From Luteococcus sp052116585 (GTDB taxonomy: Bacteria; Actinomycetota; Actinomycetes; Propionibacteriales; Propionibacteriaceae): 27,718 nucleotides of DNA. The stretch is taken from positions 1 to 27,718 of the forward strand of contig NZ_JBQKKT010000030.1 of assembly GCF_052116585.1 (NCBI RefSeq). Reading direction: 5' to 3'. Positions within the stretch are counted from its first letter, which is position 1. Every line of letters begins with the position of its first letter. Below are positions 15,093 to 23,373 of the stretch, one piece after another. The notes under the pieces are model-generated. The model did no database searches. It saw only the letters and a program-made list of their open reading frames with translations, and had not been told where the DNA came from. The translations under genes were made by a program, and so were the position numbers.

Positions 15093-16115
15093 TCAGTACT
15101 GCTCGGTCTCGGCGAAGTCCTCGTCGCCCTCGGCGTCGTCCTCGTAACGCTCCGCGGCCTGCAGCGGGTCGAAGCCGGGAGCCGAGTCCTTGAGCGCAAG
15201 ACCCATCTCGTGGAGCTTGAGCTTGACCTCGTCGATCGACTTGGAGCCGAAGTTGCGGATGTCCAGCAGGTCCTGCTCACTGCGCGAGACCAGCTCACCC
15301 ACGGTGTGGATGCCCTCGCGCTTGAGGCAGTTGTAGGAACGAACCGTCAGGTTCAGGTCCTCCACCGGGAGGGCCAGGTCCTGGGCCAGCTGCTCGTCCA
15401 CCGGCGAGGGGCCGATCTCAACGCCCTCGGCGTCCAGGTTGAGCTCACGGGCCAGGCCGAAGAGCTCGACCAGGGTGCGACCTGCGGAGGCCACGGCGTC
15501 GCGGGGACGAATGGCCGGCTTGGTCTCGACGTCGACGATCAGCTTGTCGAAGTCGGTGCGCTGCTCGACTCGGGTCGCCTCCACCTTGTAGGTGACCTTC
15601 AGCACGGGGCTGTAGATCGAGTCGACCGCAATGCGACCGATCTCGGCGTCCGGGTTGTCGTTCAGGGCGCTGGAGACGTAGCCACGGCCCCGCTCCACGA
15701 CCAGCTCGAGCTCGAGCTTGCCATTGTCGTTCAGCGTCGCGATGTGCAGATCCGGGTTGTGGATCTCCACGCCGGCCGGCGGCTGGATGTCGGCTGCGGT
15801 GACCTCACCGGCGCCCTGCTTGCGCAGGTACATGGTGACGGGCTCGTCCTCCTCCGAGGACAGCACGAGGCCCTTGAGGTTGAGGATCAGTTCGGTGACG
15901 TCCTCGACGACACCCTCGAGGGTGGAGAACTCGTGCTGATTGCCCTCGATCTTGATGCTGGTCACGGCGGCGCCCGGGATGGACGACAGCAGGGTGCGAC
16001 GCAGCGAGTTGCCGAGGGTGTAGCCGAAGCCGGGCTCCAGGGGCTCGATGATGAAGCGCGAGCGGTAGTCGCTGATCACTTCTTCCGACAGGGTCGGACG
16101 CTGTGCGATGAGCAT
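15093..16115 (-). CDS. rpoA: DNA-directed RNA polymerase subunit alpha
   Basis: Dimerises to nucleate RNA polymerase assembly. The 340-residue protein shows the N-terminal domain (FIIEPLEPGFGYTLGNSLRRTLLSSIPG, about 20-48, the dimer and beta-contact region). The C-terminal domain (about 250-315) has LNLTVRSYNCLKREGIHTVG and LLDIRNFGSKSIDEV, the helix-hairpin-helix surface that binds UP elements and activators. The tail is acidic. ATG 16115 has AAGGA 6 nt upstream. A 169-base spacer with several hairpins separates it from rpsD. Confidence 0.98.
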   Translation of the reverse strand: MLIAQRPTLSEEVISDYRSRFIIEPLEPGFGYTLGNSLRRTLLSSIPGAAVTSIKIEGNQHEFSTLEGVVEDVTELILNLKGLVLSSEEDEPVTMYLRKQGAGEVTAADIQPPAGVEIHNPDLHIATLNDNGKLELELVVERGRGYVSSALNDNPDAEIGRIAVDSIYSPVLKVTYKVEATRVEQRTDFDKLIVDVETKPAIRPRDAVASAGRTLVELFGLARELNLDAEGVEIGPSPVDEQLAQDLALPVEDLNLTVRSYNCLKREGIHTVGELVSRSEQDLLDIRNFGSKSIDEVKLKLHEMGLALKDSAPGFDPLQAAERYEDDAEGDEDFAETEQY

Positions 16116-16162
16116 GTACTTTCCTTTGTTCCAGGTCCCCCGCTATTTGAGGACCGTGTGGA

Positions 16163-16276
16163 GCACCACCGATGTTCGGCGGTGCGGGGAGGGCTGGGTG
16201 CCACTGGAACCCAGCCTTGCAGTGCAGCAAGGTGAGGTTTTCCCCGGCACCACGCGCGGCGGCACCGAGGAAAACC
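16163..16276 (-). promoter_or_regulatory. hairpin series in the rpsD-rpoA spacer
   Basis: In mRNA order on the minus strand: hairpin A with arms 16276-16269 and 16243-16236 (8 perfect pairs, extendable inward with G-U pairs); hairpin B 16232-16227/16220-16215 (6 pairs); hairpin C 16216-16209/16199-16192 (8 perfect pairs, sharing two bases with B, so B and C compete slightly); hairpin D 16185-16177/16171-16163 (8 of 9 pairs). They could tune rpoA-rplQ expression relative to the ribosomal genes by attenuation, processing or S4 binding. The structures are read from sequence; function is inferred. Confidence 0.45.
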
Positions 16277-16284
16277 GGAAGACC

Positions 16285-16890
16285 TTACTTCGAGTAGAGC
16301 TCGACGATCATCTGCTCCTGGACGTCCACCACGATCTGCTCACGGGTCGGGAGCTGGTGGATCAGGATGCGCATCTTGTTGGGACGCACGTCCATCCAAG
16401 CGGGAACCTCGCGCTCGCCGTGGGTCTCACGGGCCACCACCAGCGGGTGCAGGTCCATGGACTTGGGGCGGACGTCGATCACGTCGTACTGGCTGACGCG
16501 GAAGCTGGGGATGTTCACCTTCTGGCCGTTGACCAGGAAGTGGCCGTGGACCACGAGCTGGCGAGCCTGACGGCGGGTCGCAGCGAAGCCAGCGCGGTAG
16601 ATGACATTGTCCAGACGGCTCTCGAGGATCTGGAGCAGGGCGTCACCGGTCTTGCCGGGCACGCGGTCGGCCTCGGCGTAGTAGCGACGGAACTGCTTCT
16701 CCAGCACGCCGTAGGCGTAACGAGCCTTCTGCTTCTCCTTGAGCTGCAGCGAGTACTCGGAGTCCTTGGTACGGCCGCGGCCGTGCACGCCGGGCGGGTA
16801 CGGGCGCTTCTCGAATGCCTTGTCATTGCCGACCAGGTCGGTCCCGTAGCGACGGGACTTCTTGGTCATGGGGCCGGTGTAACGGGCCAT
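16285..16890 (-). CDS. rpsD: 30S ribosomal protein S4
   Basis: Primary 16S rRNA-binding assembly protein and, in several bacteria, translational regulator of its operon. The 201-residue sequence has the N-terminal MARYTGPMTKKSRRYGTDL and the S4 RNA-binding domain RLDNVIYRAGFAATRRQARQ...HFLVNGQKVNIPSFRV (about 92-150). It contains no cysteine at all, so it is the zinc-free form of S4. ATG 16890 has AAGGA 10 nt upstream. It sits between rpsK and rpoA as usual. Confidence 0.98.
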   Translation of the reverse strand: MARYTGPMTKKSRRYGTDLVGNDKAFEKRPYPPGVHGRGRTKDSEYSLQLKEKQKARYAYGVLEKQFRRYYAEADRVPGKTGDALLQILESRLDNVIYRAGFAATRRQARQLVVHGHFLVNGQKVNIPSFRVSQYDVIDVRPKSMDLHPLVVARETHGEREVPAWMDVRPNKMRILIHQLPTREQIVVDVQEQMIVELYSK

Positions 16891-16938
16891 TGTTGATCAG
16901 TCCTTTTCTGTGTTCTCGGGCGGGTGCGTGTCAGCGGA

Positions 16939-17349
16939 TCAGACGCGACGACGCTTGGGCGGACGGCATCCGTTGTGCGGCACCGGGGTGACGTCGGCGA
17001 TGGCGCCAACCTCGAGTCCGATGGCACCCAGCGAACGGATGGCGGTCTCACGGCCCGAGCCGGGACCCTTGACGAAGACGTCGACGCGCTTCATGCCATG
17101 GTCCATGGCACGACGGCCGGCCGACTCGGCGGCCATCTGGGCGGCGAACGGGGTCGACTTGCGCGAGCCCTTGAAGCCGACGGTGCCGGCGGAGGCCCAC
17201 GAGATCACAGCACCGGTGGGATCGGTGATGGCGATGATCGTGTTGTTGAACGTGCTCTTGATGTGGGCCTGTCCGGCAACCACATTCTTCTTTTCCTTGC
17301 GGCGCACCTTGGTCTTCGCGGCGGCGCCCTTACGGCCTGCAGTAGCCAT
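16939..17349 (-). CDS. rpsK: 30S ribosomal protein S11
   Basis: Platform protein of the small subunit. The 136 residues contain the family blocks AHIKSTFNNTIIAITDPTGA, GSRKSTPFAAQMAAESAG, and the C-terminal VTPVPHNGCRPPKRRRV. A basic N-terminal extension rich in Lys/Arg is normal for actinobacteria. ATG 17349 has AGGAGAG about 9 nt upstream. Gaps to rpsM and rpsD are about 47 bases each. Confidence 0.98.
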   Translation of the reverse strand: MATAGRKGAAAKTKVRRKEKKNVVAGQAHIKSTFNNTIIAITDPTGAVISWASAGTVGFKGSRKSTPFAAQMAAESAGRRAMDHGMKRVDVFVKGPGSGRETAIRSLGAIGLEVGAIADVTPVPHNGCRPPKRRRV

Positions 17350-17396
17350 GGGTCAGTTCTCTCCTGGAATCTGTCGTGTCTGCACCAACCCGGGGG

Positions 17397-17771
17397 TCAG
17401 CGCGCCTTCTTCTTGCCGGCGACGGCCTTCTTCTTGCCCTTGCGGGTACGAGCGTTGGTGCGGGTGCGCTGGCCGCGAACCGGGAGTCCGGCGCGGTGGC
17501 GACGGCCCTGGTAGGTGCCGATCTCGATCTTGCGACGGATGTCGGCGGCAATCTCGCGGCGGAGGTCACCTTCGGTCTCGTAGTTGGCCTCGATGTGGTC
17601 GCGCAGGGCAACCAGCTGGTCGTCGGTGAGGGTGTGGACACGGAGGTCGCCACTGATACCGGTGGCTTCCAGGGTCTCCTGGGCACGGGTCTTGCCAATG
17701 CCGAAGATGTAGGTGAGTGCAACCTCGAGGCGCTTTTCGCGCGGGAGGTCGACACCGAGGAGGCGTGCCAT
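17397..17771 (-). CDS. rpsM: 30S ribosomal protein S13
   Basis: Small-subunit head protein contacting the large subunit and P-site tRNA. ATG 17771 gives 124 residues starting MARLLGVDLPREKRLEVALT. The core YIFGIGKTRAQE and the C-terminal RRHRAGLPVRGQRTRTNART with a Lys-rich tail are diagnostic. An open frame extends back to 17852, but those residues do not resemble S13. A moderate AAAGG lies 10 nt before the ATG. The 328-base spacer before it separates it from rpmJ. Confidence 0.98.
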   Translation of the reverse strand: MARLLGVDLPREKRLEVALTYIFGIGKTRAQETLEATGISGDLRVHTLTDDQLVALRDHIEANYETEGDLRREIAADIRRKIEIGTYQGRRHRAGLPVRGQRTRTNARTRKGKKKAVAGKKKAR

Positions 17772-18099
17772 CAGGCGGTTACCTTTCAATTCTCGACCCG
17801 GTCCCCGTCGTGGGGGCTCCCCCGTTTCCAATGGGTGATGGAGCTTGGTCATGGGCCGCGAAGGTGTGTGGCGTGACGCGTCCCCGATGCCTTGTGATGG
17901 CTTCCTGCCACCGTCGGGGCCCTGGCCTTCGCCCAGGGGTGTGACCGGTATTCATCTCCGGCCTTGCGTCACGTTGTTGATTTGTCTGGCAGGTGGTTCA
18001 CCGTCGAGACGGTGGGTGACCTTGCACCTGCGATGTTCTGCGAGTCACCGCCCATTGCCTCTCAGGCACGAAGCCCGGGAAGCGGCATTGCCTGGCTGG
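17772..18099 (-). other. 328-base gene-free spacer between rpmJ and rpsM, rich in inverted repeats
   Basis: I see no convincing gene here. Several short inverted repeats are present: CACCGTC/GACGGTG (17999-18014), GTGAC/GTCAC (17941-17972), CCCTGG/CCAGGG (17920-17938), and CCCCGA/TCGGGG (17882-17919) enclosing a second possible stem. The spacer is transcribed with the operon if read-through from infA-rpmJ occurs, and may hold a second promoter or a regulatory leader for rpsM. Function is not established. Confidence 0.35.
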
Positions 18100-18213
18100 T
18101 CAGCCCTGGCGCTGCTTGTGGCGCGGGTTGTCGCAGATCACCATCACGCGACCGTGCCGGCGAATCACCTTGCACTTGTCGCAGATCTTCTTGACGCTCG
18201 GCTGAACCTTCAT
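18100..18213 (-). CDS. rpmJ: 50S ribosomal protein L36
   Basis: The smallest large-subunit protein: 37 residues starting MKVQPSVKKICDKCKVIRRH and ending PRHKQRQG. Zinc ligands Cys11, Cys14, Cys27 and His32 are all present, so this is the zinc-binding form; a zinc-free paralogue may exist elsewhere. ATG 18213 follows a purine-rich GAAAGAGA. It lies 106 bases after infA; that spacer holds a 6-bp hairpin (18297-18302/18307-18312). Confidence 0.97.
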   Translation of the reverse strand: MKVQPSVKKICDKCKVIRRHGRVMVICDNPRHKQRQG

Positions 18214-18319
18214 TCGAGAGTCTCTTTCGGATCATCGAACCGGCTGGCGCTGTACACAGCGATGCCCCAGTTCTGTGGTGGATGTGTCTGCTCCGAGGCG
18301 GAAGCGTCCGCCCCGACGA

Positions 18320-18541
18320 TCACTTGTGGCGGTAGACGATGCGTCCGCGAGTCAGGTCGTAGGGGGACAGCTCGACGACGACTCGGTCGGACGGGAGGAT
18401 GCGGATGTAGTGCTGCCGCATCTTGCCGCTGATCGTGGCGAGAACCTTGTGACCGTTCACCAGCTCGACGCGGAACATCGCGTTCGGCAGGGACTCGACC
18501 ACCGTTCCCTCGAGTTCGAGGGCTCCCTCTTTCTTGGCCAT
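18320..18541 (-). CDS. infA: translation initiation factor IF-1
   Basis: OB-fold protein that binds the ribosomal A site during initiation. The 73 residues MAKKEGALELEGTVVESLPN through RGRIVYRHK are the standard sequence, including GKMRQHYIRILPSDRVVVELSPYD. ATG 18541 is the universal start; only a weak GAGAG lies before it. It heads the infA-rpmJ-rpsM-rpsK-rpsD-rpoA-rplQ operon with a promoter at 18623-18652. Unlike the common actinobacterial order, map and adk do not directly precede it. Confidence 0.98.
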   Translation of the reverse strand: MAKKEGALELEGTVVESLPNAMFRVELVNGHKVLATISGKMRQHYIRILPSDRVVVELSPYDLTRGRIVYRHK

Positions 18542-18622
18542 TACTCTCAATCTGTTGGACTGAACCCCATCCGGATGGATGCGGGCACGAACGATCGCCT
18601 GGACACAGGTGACCGACACACC

Positions 18623-18652
18623 ACTCTACGCCAGAGCGCCAGCCCATACCAA
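18623..18652 (-). promoter_or_regulatory. promoter of the infA-rplQ operon
   Basis: Minus strand: TTGGTA (18652-18647), an 18-bp spacer, TAGAGT (18628-18623). The expected start is near 18616, giving a leader of about 75 nt before infA. Confidence 0.55.
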
Positions 18653-18662
18653 ATCATCGCGC

Positions 18663-18668
18663 TAGGCT
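18663..18668 (+). promoter_or_regulatory. -10 element for leaderless YciI gene
   Basis: TAGGCT, then 6 nt (CCTGCC), then ATG 18675. The divergent infA promoter begins only about 10 bp away, so polymerases at the two promoters may interfere. Confidence 0.5.
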
Positions 18669-18674
18669 CCTGCC

Positions 18675-18962
18675 ATGGCCCACTTCGCAGTGATCTACAC
18701 CTACGTTGACCAGCCCGCCCAGCTCGACGAGAACCGGCCCGCGCACCGCGCCTTCCTCGCCACCCTCCTGGAGCGCGGACATCTCGTGGCTTCCGGCCCC
18801 CTGCTGGAGACCAGCCCCGCGCGAGCCCTGCTCATCTTCACCGCGGAGTCAGCCGACCAGCTGCGAGAGATCCTGACCGAGGATCCCTTCCAGCAACTCG
18901 GCCTGGTGGCCGACGCCGAGATCACCGAGTGGAACCCGGTCCTGGGCATCCTCGCCAACTGA
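18675..18962 (+). CDS. YciI family protein
   Basis: A small (95-residue) cytoplasmic protein of the dimeric alpha/beta-barrel YciI group. FAVIYTYVDQPAQLDENRPAH, with the conserved region around HRAFLATLLERGHLVASGPL, is typical, followed by LLIFTAESADQLREILTEDPF. The family carries a His-Asp pair thought to be catalytic, but reactions are known for few members, so no substrate is proposed. The gene is probably leaderless, divergent from infA and convergent with the DUF1707 gene. Confidence 0.85.
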   Translation: MAHFAVIYTYVDQPAQLDENRPAHRAFLATLLERGHLVASGPLLETSPARALLIFTAESADQLREILTEDPFQQLGLVADAEITEWNPVLGILAN

Positions 18963-18971
18963 CCTCGACAG

Positions 18972-19010
18972 GGGCCTCTGAGCAGGGCCTCTGAGCAGGG
19001 GGTCAGAGCA
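18972..19010. repeat. three 13-bp tandem units between converging genes, with hairpin potential
   Basis: GGGCCTCTGAGCA occurs at 18972-18984 and 18985-18997, and a third copy at 18998-19010 matches at 10 of 13 bases and includes the DUF1707 stop codon. CTCTGA (18989-18994) pairs with TCAGAG (19003-19008), so the array may double as a terminator. Confidence 0.8.
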
Positions 19011-19371
19011 GGACGGCCAGCAGCAGCACCAGGACCAGGCCCAGCCCGCCCAGCGCCATGCCGATCCGGGTGGCGGTGTTCGCATTCATCCCGGCGGGAG
19101 CCAACTCCCCGGGCGCGGTGCGGGTGTGCTGCTGCACCATGGCCGGCTCGTCATGGGTGCTCTTGACCGGAAGGTGCTCCACGACAGGCACCAGCTCCCC
19201 CAGCGTCTGCGCCGCGTAGAGCTCGTCGAGGAGCGTCCGATAGGTGTCGCCGTCAATGCCCCCGGCAGTGAAGGCGTCATTGAGGCGGCGAGTGAGGTCC
19301 TCTCGCTCGGCCCCGTCCACCGGACGGCTCGGCTGACTGCGGTACTTCGACGAGATCGGCAGATTGCTCAC
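19003..19371 (-). CDS. DUF1707 (SHOCT-like) membrane protein
   Basis: A 122-residue actinobacterial protein. DUF1707 occupies about 20-68 (REDLTRRLNDAFTAGGIDGDTYRTLLDELYAAQTLGELVPVVEHLP). A linker and one C-terminal helix (about 101-122, GMALGGLGLVLVLLLAVLL) follow, so the domain lies in the cytoplasm on a tail anchor. Domain function is unknown; it often precedes membrane or DUF2154-like domains. GTG 19371 overlaps the oligopeptidase stop, giving coupling. TAGGGT (19383-19378) lies 6 nt before the GTG, so a leaderless message from inside the upstream gene is also possible. Confidence 0.85.
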   Translation of the reverse strand: MSNLPISSKYRSQPSRPVDGAEREDLTRRLNDAFTAGGIDGDTYRTLLDELYAAQTLGELVPVVEHLPVKSTHDEPAMVQQHTRTAPGELAPAGMNANTATRIGMALGGLGLVLVLLLAVLL

Positions 19372-21491
19372 GGCTCCACCCTAACCTCGTCCGCCGCTCC
19401 CGGGACGGACAGCCCGGTGTGGTGGGCCGCGAAGGCCAGCAGATCGGCCGACTCCTGGGCGGCGACGGCCGGGGGCTTGCTGGCCAGGCCATGGCCGGTG
19501 GCCTCCTCGATCCGGATCAGCACCGGGGCCTCCCCCGCCTGGGCATGCTGCAGCGCAGCGGCGAACTTGTAGGAGTGCGGGGGCACCACCCGGTCGTCAT
19601 GGTCGCTGGTGAAGACCAGGGTGGCCGGGTACCGCTCGCCGTCGCGCACATTGTGCAGCGGCGACCAGGCCAGGATCCGCTCGAACTCCTCGGCATCGTC
19701 CGGGTCGCCGTAGTCACTGATCCAGGCGGCGCCCACCGTGAACTTGTGGAAGCGCAGGCAGTCCAGCACCCCGACGTGCGGCAGGGCCGCCGCGAACAGT
19801 TCCGGCCGTTGGGTCATGGCTGCGCCCACCAACAGGCCGCCATTGCTCTTGCCATGGATGGCCAGACGATCGGGCGTGGTCACCCCAGCCTCCACCAGGT
19901 CTTCTGCCACGGCGATGAAGTCGTCGAAGCAGTTCTGCTTGTTGGCCCGGCGCCCACCGTCGTACCACTCACGGCCGAACTCGCCGCCGCCCCGCAGGTT
20001 CGCGATGGCAATGGCACCGCCGGCGGCCAGCCAGCCAGGCCAGATGGTGCGGAAGTCCGCGTGCACCGGGGTGTCGAAACCGCCGTACCCGTACAGGATG
20101 GTGGAAAGGGGTGCGTTCGTCTCCGGATCCCCAGCTGGTGTCTGGTCGGGCTCGGGCAGGATGAGGAAGTAGGGCACCCGCGTCCCGTCCTGGCTGGTGG
20201 CCCGGCGGCGCTCCACCCGAAAGGCAGGAGGCTGCCAGCCGTCGTCGGGGCCGGCCACCTCCTGCACCTGACCGGAGCCCATGTCGAGACGCCAAGACCG
20301 CTCCGGCTCCGTGATGGTGCTCATCCCCACGAAGACCTCGTCGCTGGTGCTACGTCCCCGCAGCGCCACCACCGACCCGCCGTTCAGCTCCACCCGAATC
20401 GGGTCGCCGCCCATCAGGTCATGGCGACGCAGGACCGGCGACGCATCCTCGAGTGTCTCCACCAGCAGTCCCGACGCCGTCAACACCGCGGACCGGATCG
20501 GGGACGCCCCTTCCGGAACCACCTCGCGCAGCGACCAGTCCTGTTCATCCAACGCGACGATCCGGGAGTTGGCGGCATCGTCATCGGTGAGCAGCAGGAT
20601 CTCCCCGTCCCTGGTGCCCAGGTACTCCCAGGCGGCGTCCTCCCCGGTGAAGACCTCCACGCGCTGTCCAATCGCGCACAGTCCGTCCTGTTGGTGCAGG
20701 TGCAGCAACCAGAGCTGGTTGGCCCGCTCCGTTCCGCGGGCCACGTGCAGCACCAGCCACTGGTCGTCATCGCTGACCTGGAGCCAGGCCAGCTTCTGGG
20801 GGTCCTCCTCGAAGTCGAGGATCTCCTCGTCCTCCAGCACGGGCCTTCCCACGCGGTGCAGCACCAGGTGGGCCGCCGGGAGCGCCCGCGTCTCCGTGCC
20901 GTCCGCCCGGCCACCGTCGGGATAGCAGTTGTAGACGAAGCCGGACGAATCGGGCAGCCAGGTGGCCCGACTGAACTTGGCCGTCACCGCATCGTCGTCC
21001 ACGGGCTGACCCTGCGCATCGACCAGCGTGATGGTGGTCCAGTCCGATCCCGCGTCCTGTCGCCCAATGGCCACCAGGTGGCCGTCCGGGCTGACGTCGA
21101 CGAAGGCCAGCGAGGAGGAGCCGTCATCACTCCACGTGTTCGGGTCCACGAGCACCCGGCCTCCGGCCAGCAGCTCCTCGAGGCTGTCCGCCGCGTACAG
21201 GACGTGCTGGCGCTGCCCCACCTCCCGGCGGCTCTGCAGGTACAGGCCATGCGAGTGCCACGGGGTGGAGTGCGTGGGCCGGTCGATCACCCGGGTCATC
21301 TGCTCGAGGAACCACTCGCGCCCGGGGAGCTCCCCCAGCACGGACTCGGTGTGGGCCTGTTGGGCCTTCACCCACTGCTGCACCCGAGGACTGTCCACGT
21401 CTTCGAGCCAGCGATGGGAATCGGCCACCTGGTGACCGTGGAGCACCTCGACGACGTCGTCGCGGGCAGTTGCGGGGGCACTGTTCGGCAT
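19368..21491 (-). CDS. prolyl oligopeptidase family serine peptidase (S9A)
   Basis: Cytoplasmic peptidase cleaving short peptides, usually after proline or, in oligopeptidase B relatives, after basic residues; specificity here is not certain. The N-terminal part (about 1-420) is a seven-bladed propeller region starting VLHGHQVADSHRWLED, the standard entry motif. The C-terminal alpha/beta-hydrolase has the nucleophile in GKSNGGLLVGA (Ser about 549), the Asp in SDHDDRVVPPHS, and the His in EATGHGLASKP (about 667), all intact. ATG 21491 gives 707 residues; a TAGTGT -10 element ends 7 nt before it. It lies 66 bases after fhs and overlaps the DUF1707 gene. Confidence 0.93.
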   Translation of the reverse strand: MPNSAPATARDDVVEVLHGHQVADSHRWLEDVDSPRVQQWVKAQQAHTESVLGELPGREWFLEQMTRVIDRPTHSTPWHSHGLYLQSRREVGQRQHVLYAADSLEELLAGGRVLVDPNTWSDDGSSSLAFVDVSPDGHLVAIGRQDAGSDWTTITLVDAQGQPVDDDAVTAKFSRATWLPDSSGFVYNCYPDGGRADGTETRALPAAHLVLHRVGRPVLEDEEILDFEEDPQKLAWLQVSDDDQWLVLHVARGTERANQLWLLHLHQQDGLCAIGQRVEVFTGEDAAWEYLGTRDGEILLLTDDDAANSRIVALDEQDWSLREVVPEGASPIRSAVLTASGLLVETLEDASPVLRRHDLMGGDPIRVELNGGSVVALRGRSTSDEVFVGMSTITEPERSWRLDMGSGQVQEVAGPDDGWQPPAFRVERRRATSQDGTRVPYFLILPEPDQTPAGDPETNAPLSTILYGYGGFDTPVHADFRTIWPGWLAAGGAIAIANLRGGGEFGREWYDGGRRANKQNCFDDFIAVAEDLVEAGVTTPDRLAIHGKSNGGLLVGAAMTQRPELFAAALPHVGVLDCLRFHKFTVGAAWISDYGDPDDAEEFERILAWSPLHNVRDGERYPATLVFTSDHDDRVVPPHSYKFAAALQHAQAGEAPVLIRIEEATGHGLASKPPAVAAQESADLLAFAAHHTGLSVPGAADEVRVEP

Positions 21492-21498
21492 GCCCACC

Positions 21499-21504
21499 AC
21501 ACTA
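21499..21504 (-). promoter_or_regulatory. -10 element for the S9A peptidase gene
   Basis: Minus-strand TAGTGT (21504-21499), then 7 nt, then ATG 21491. The transcript would start at or next to the ATG. Confidence 0.45.
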
Positions 21505-21557
21505 GCGACGCCCTCCGACAGCAATCCCGCCCCGGCATCCCCCGCAGCGGCATCCCC

Positions 21558-23264
21558 TCAGAAGAGTCCGACGATCTGGCCGTCCTGGTCGATGTCGATC
21601 TGCTCGGCCGCGGGGTGCTTGCCCAGTCCGGGCATGGTGCGCATCTCGCCACAGATGGCGTAGACATAGCCGGCTCCGGCAGCCAGTCGCACCTCACGCA
21701 CCGGGAGCGTCCAGCCGGTCGGCGCCCCGCGCAGTGCCGGATCATGGGAGATCGACAGATGGGTCTTGGCGATCACCACCGGCAGGTCCCCGTAGCCCAG
21801 CTCCTCAAACAGGGCGATGTCCTTGCGCGCCTGCCCGGTGAACTCCACCCCATCGGCCCCATAGACCCGGGCGGCCACCTTCTCCAGCTTTGCCTCGATC
21901 GAGTCCGACTCCTCATAGGTGTACTGGAAATCGGTCTGCTCCCGGCAGGCCTCCTCCACGGCCCGGGCCAGTTCCAGCGCTCCTTGCCCGCCGTCGACGA
22001 CGTGGGTGGAGGCCGCCACCCGGGCGCACTCCTCCTGGGCGATGCGTCGGACCTCTTCGATCTCCTCGGCGTGGTCCGTGGGGAAGACATTGATTGCGAC
22101 GACGGGGGCCACGCCGAAGTCACGCACGATCTGGATGTGCTTGCGCAGGTTGGCGGCGCCGGCGCGCACGTCCTCGGGCCGGTTCTGCAGCATCTCGTCG
22201 GGCAGGGGTTTGCCGGCCACCACACGGAAGCGGCCCGAGTGCGCCTTGAGCGCCCGCACCGTGGTCACCAGCACGGCTGCATCAGGCCGCAGACCGGAGA
22301 CCCGACACTTGACATTGAAGAATCGCTCGGCCCCCATGTCGGCACCGAAACCGGCTTCGGTGAGCAGATAGTCGCTGGTGCGGATACCCACCTGGTCTGC
22401 GATGACGGAGGAGTTTCCGGTGGCGATGTTGCCGAAGGGGCCGGCATGCACCAGGACGGGCGTCCGTTCCGTGGTCTGCATCAGATTGGGCTTGATCGCC
22501 TCGCGCATGATCACGGTCATGGCACCGGCCGCCTTCAGGTCCTCCGCGGTGACCGGGCGACGATCTCGGGTGTAGCCCACCACGATCCGCCCCAGCCGCA
22601 GCCGCAGGTCCTGCAGGGAGGTGGCCAGCGCCAGACAGACTCCAACCTCACTGGCCGCAGTGATGTCGAAGCCACTCTGCCGCGGCACGCCGTCGAGCTT
22701 GGCACCCAGCCCCACCACGACATTGCGCAGGGCGCGGTCGTTCATGTCGATCACCCGTCGCCAGCTGATCGAGTGCGGCTCGATGCCCAACTCGTTGCCG
22801 TGATGGAGGTGGTTGTCGATCATCGCCGCCAGCAGGTCATGGGCGGCTGTGATGGCATGGAAGTCACCGGTCAGGTGCAGGTTCAGGGTCTCCATCGGCA
22901 CCACCTGCGAATAACCGGCACCCGCTGCTCCACCCTTCACGCCAAAGGTGGGGCCCATCGACGGCTGACGCAACGCCAGCATCGAACGCTGGCCGAGTTG
23001 CTCCAGCCCTTGTGCCAGACCCACGGCCGTGGTGGTCTTGCCCTCGCCCAGGGGAGTCGGTGTGATCGCGGTCACGACCACATACTTGGCCGCCGGGCGA
23101 TCGGCCACCTCGTCCAGGACGCCCAACCCCACCTTGGCCACATGCCGGCCGTGATGCTCGAGGTACGCGGGGTCGATCCCCGCCCTGCCTGCCACCTCCT
23201 CGATCGGGTCCAACTGCGCGGCGCGCGCGATCTCCAGGTCTGTGGGCAGCGGCTTCTTCGTCAC
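21558..23264 (-). CDS. fhs: formate-tetrahydrofolate ligase
   Basis: ATP-dependent formation of 10-formyltetrahydrofolate from formate and tetrahydrofolate, supplying one-carbon units for purines and initiator formyl-methionine. The 568-residue protein has the P-loop TPTPLGEGKTTTAVGLAQGL (about 68-87), LRQPSMGPTFGVKGGAAGAG, the folate region HAGPFGNIATGNSSVIADQ, and the C-terminal GEMRTMPGLGKHPAAEQIDID. GTG 23264 (MTKKPLPTDLEIARAA) is the family start; earlier in-frame codons lack similarity. No strong ribosome site is visible; TTATCT lies about 17 bases upstream. It is divergent from the CapA-like gene. Confidence 0.97.
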   Translation of the reverse strand: MTKKPLPTDLEIARAAQLDPIEEVAGRAGIDPAYLEHHGRHVAKVGLGVLDEVADRPAAKYVVVTAITPTPLGEGKTTTAVGLAQGLEQLGQRSMLALRQPSMGPTFGVKGGAAGAGYSQVVPMETLNLHLTGDFHAITAAHDLLAAMIDNHLHHGNELGIEPHSISWRRVIDMNDRALRNVVVGLGAKLDGVPRQSGFDITAASEVGVCLALATSLQDLRLRLGRIVVGYTRDRRPVTAEDLKAAGAMTVIMREAIKPNLMQTTERTPVLVHAGPFGNIATGNSSVIADQVGIRTSDYLLTEAGFGADMGAERFFNVKCRVSGLRPDAAVLVTTVRALKAHSGRFRVVAGKPLPDEMLQNRPEDVRAGAANLRKHIQIVRDFGVAPVVAINVFPTDHAEEIEEVRRIAQEECARVAASTHVVDGGQGALELARAVEEACREQTDFQYTYEESDSIEAKLEKVAARVYGADGVEFTGQARKDIALFEELGYGDLPVVIAKTHLSISHDPALRGAPTGWTLPVREVRLAAGAGYVYAICGEMRTMPGLGKHPAAEQIDIDQDGQIVGLF

Positions 23265-23373
23265 AGCCCCAGTCAACACCACAGATAATCCTGCCTCGCA
23301 GCCGGGGCACGGGAAGACATCCCGCTCCGGCACGGCTTGAACCAATCACTGAGACAATTGGGGAAGATGGGGC

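Noticed and set aside
14367..16235. A long plus-strand frame across rplQ and rpoA
   Set aside because: Antisense to conserved ribosomal operon genes; no ribosome site or family similarity.
19419..23288. A 1289-residue plus-strand open frame
   Set aside because: It lies opposite the complete S9A peptidase and fhs genes, both with intact catalytic motifs. Its His/Gly/Arg-rich translation is typical antisense shadow.
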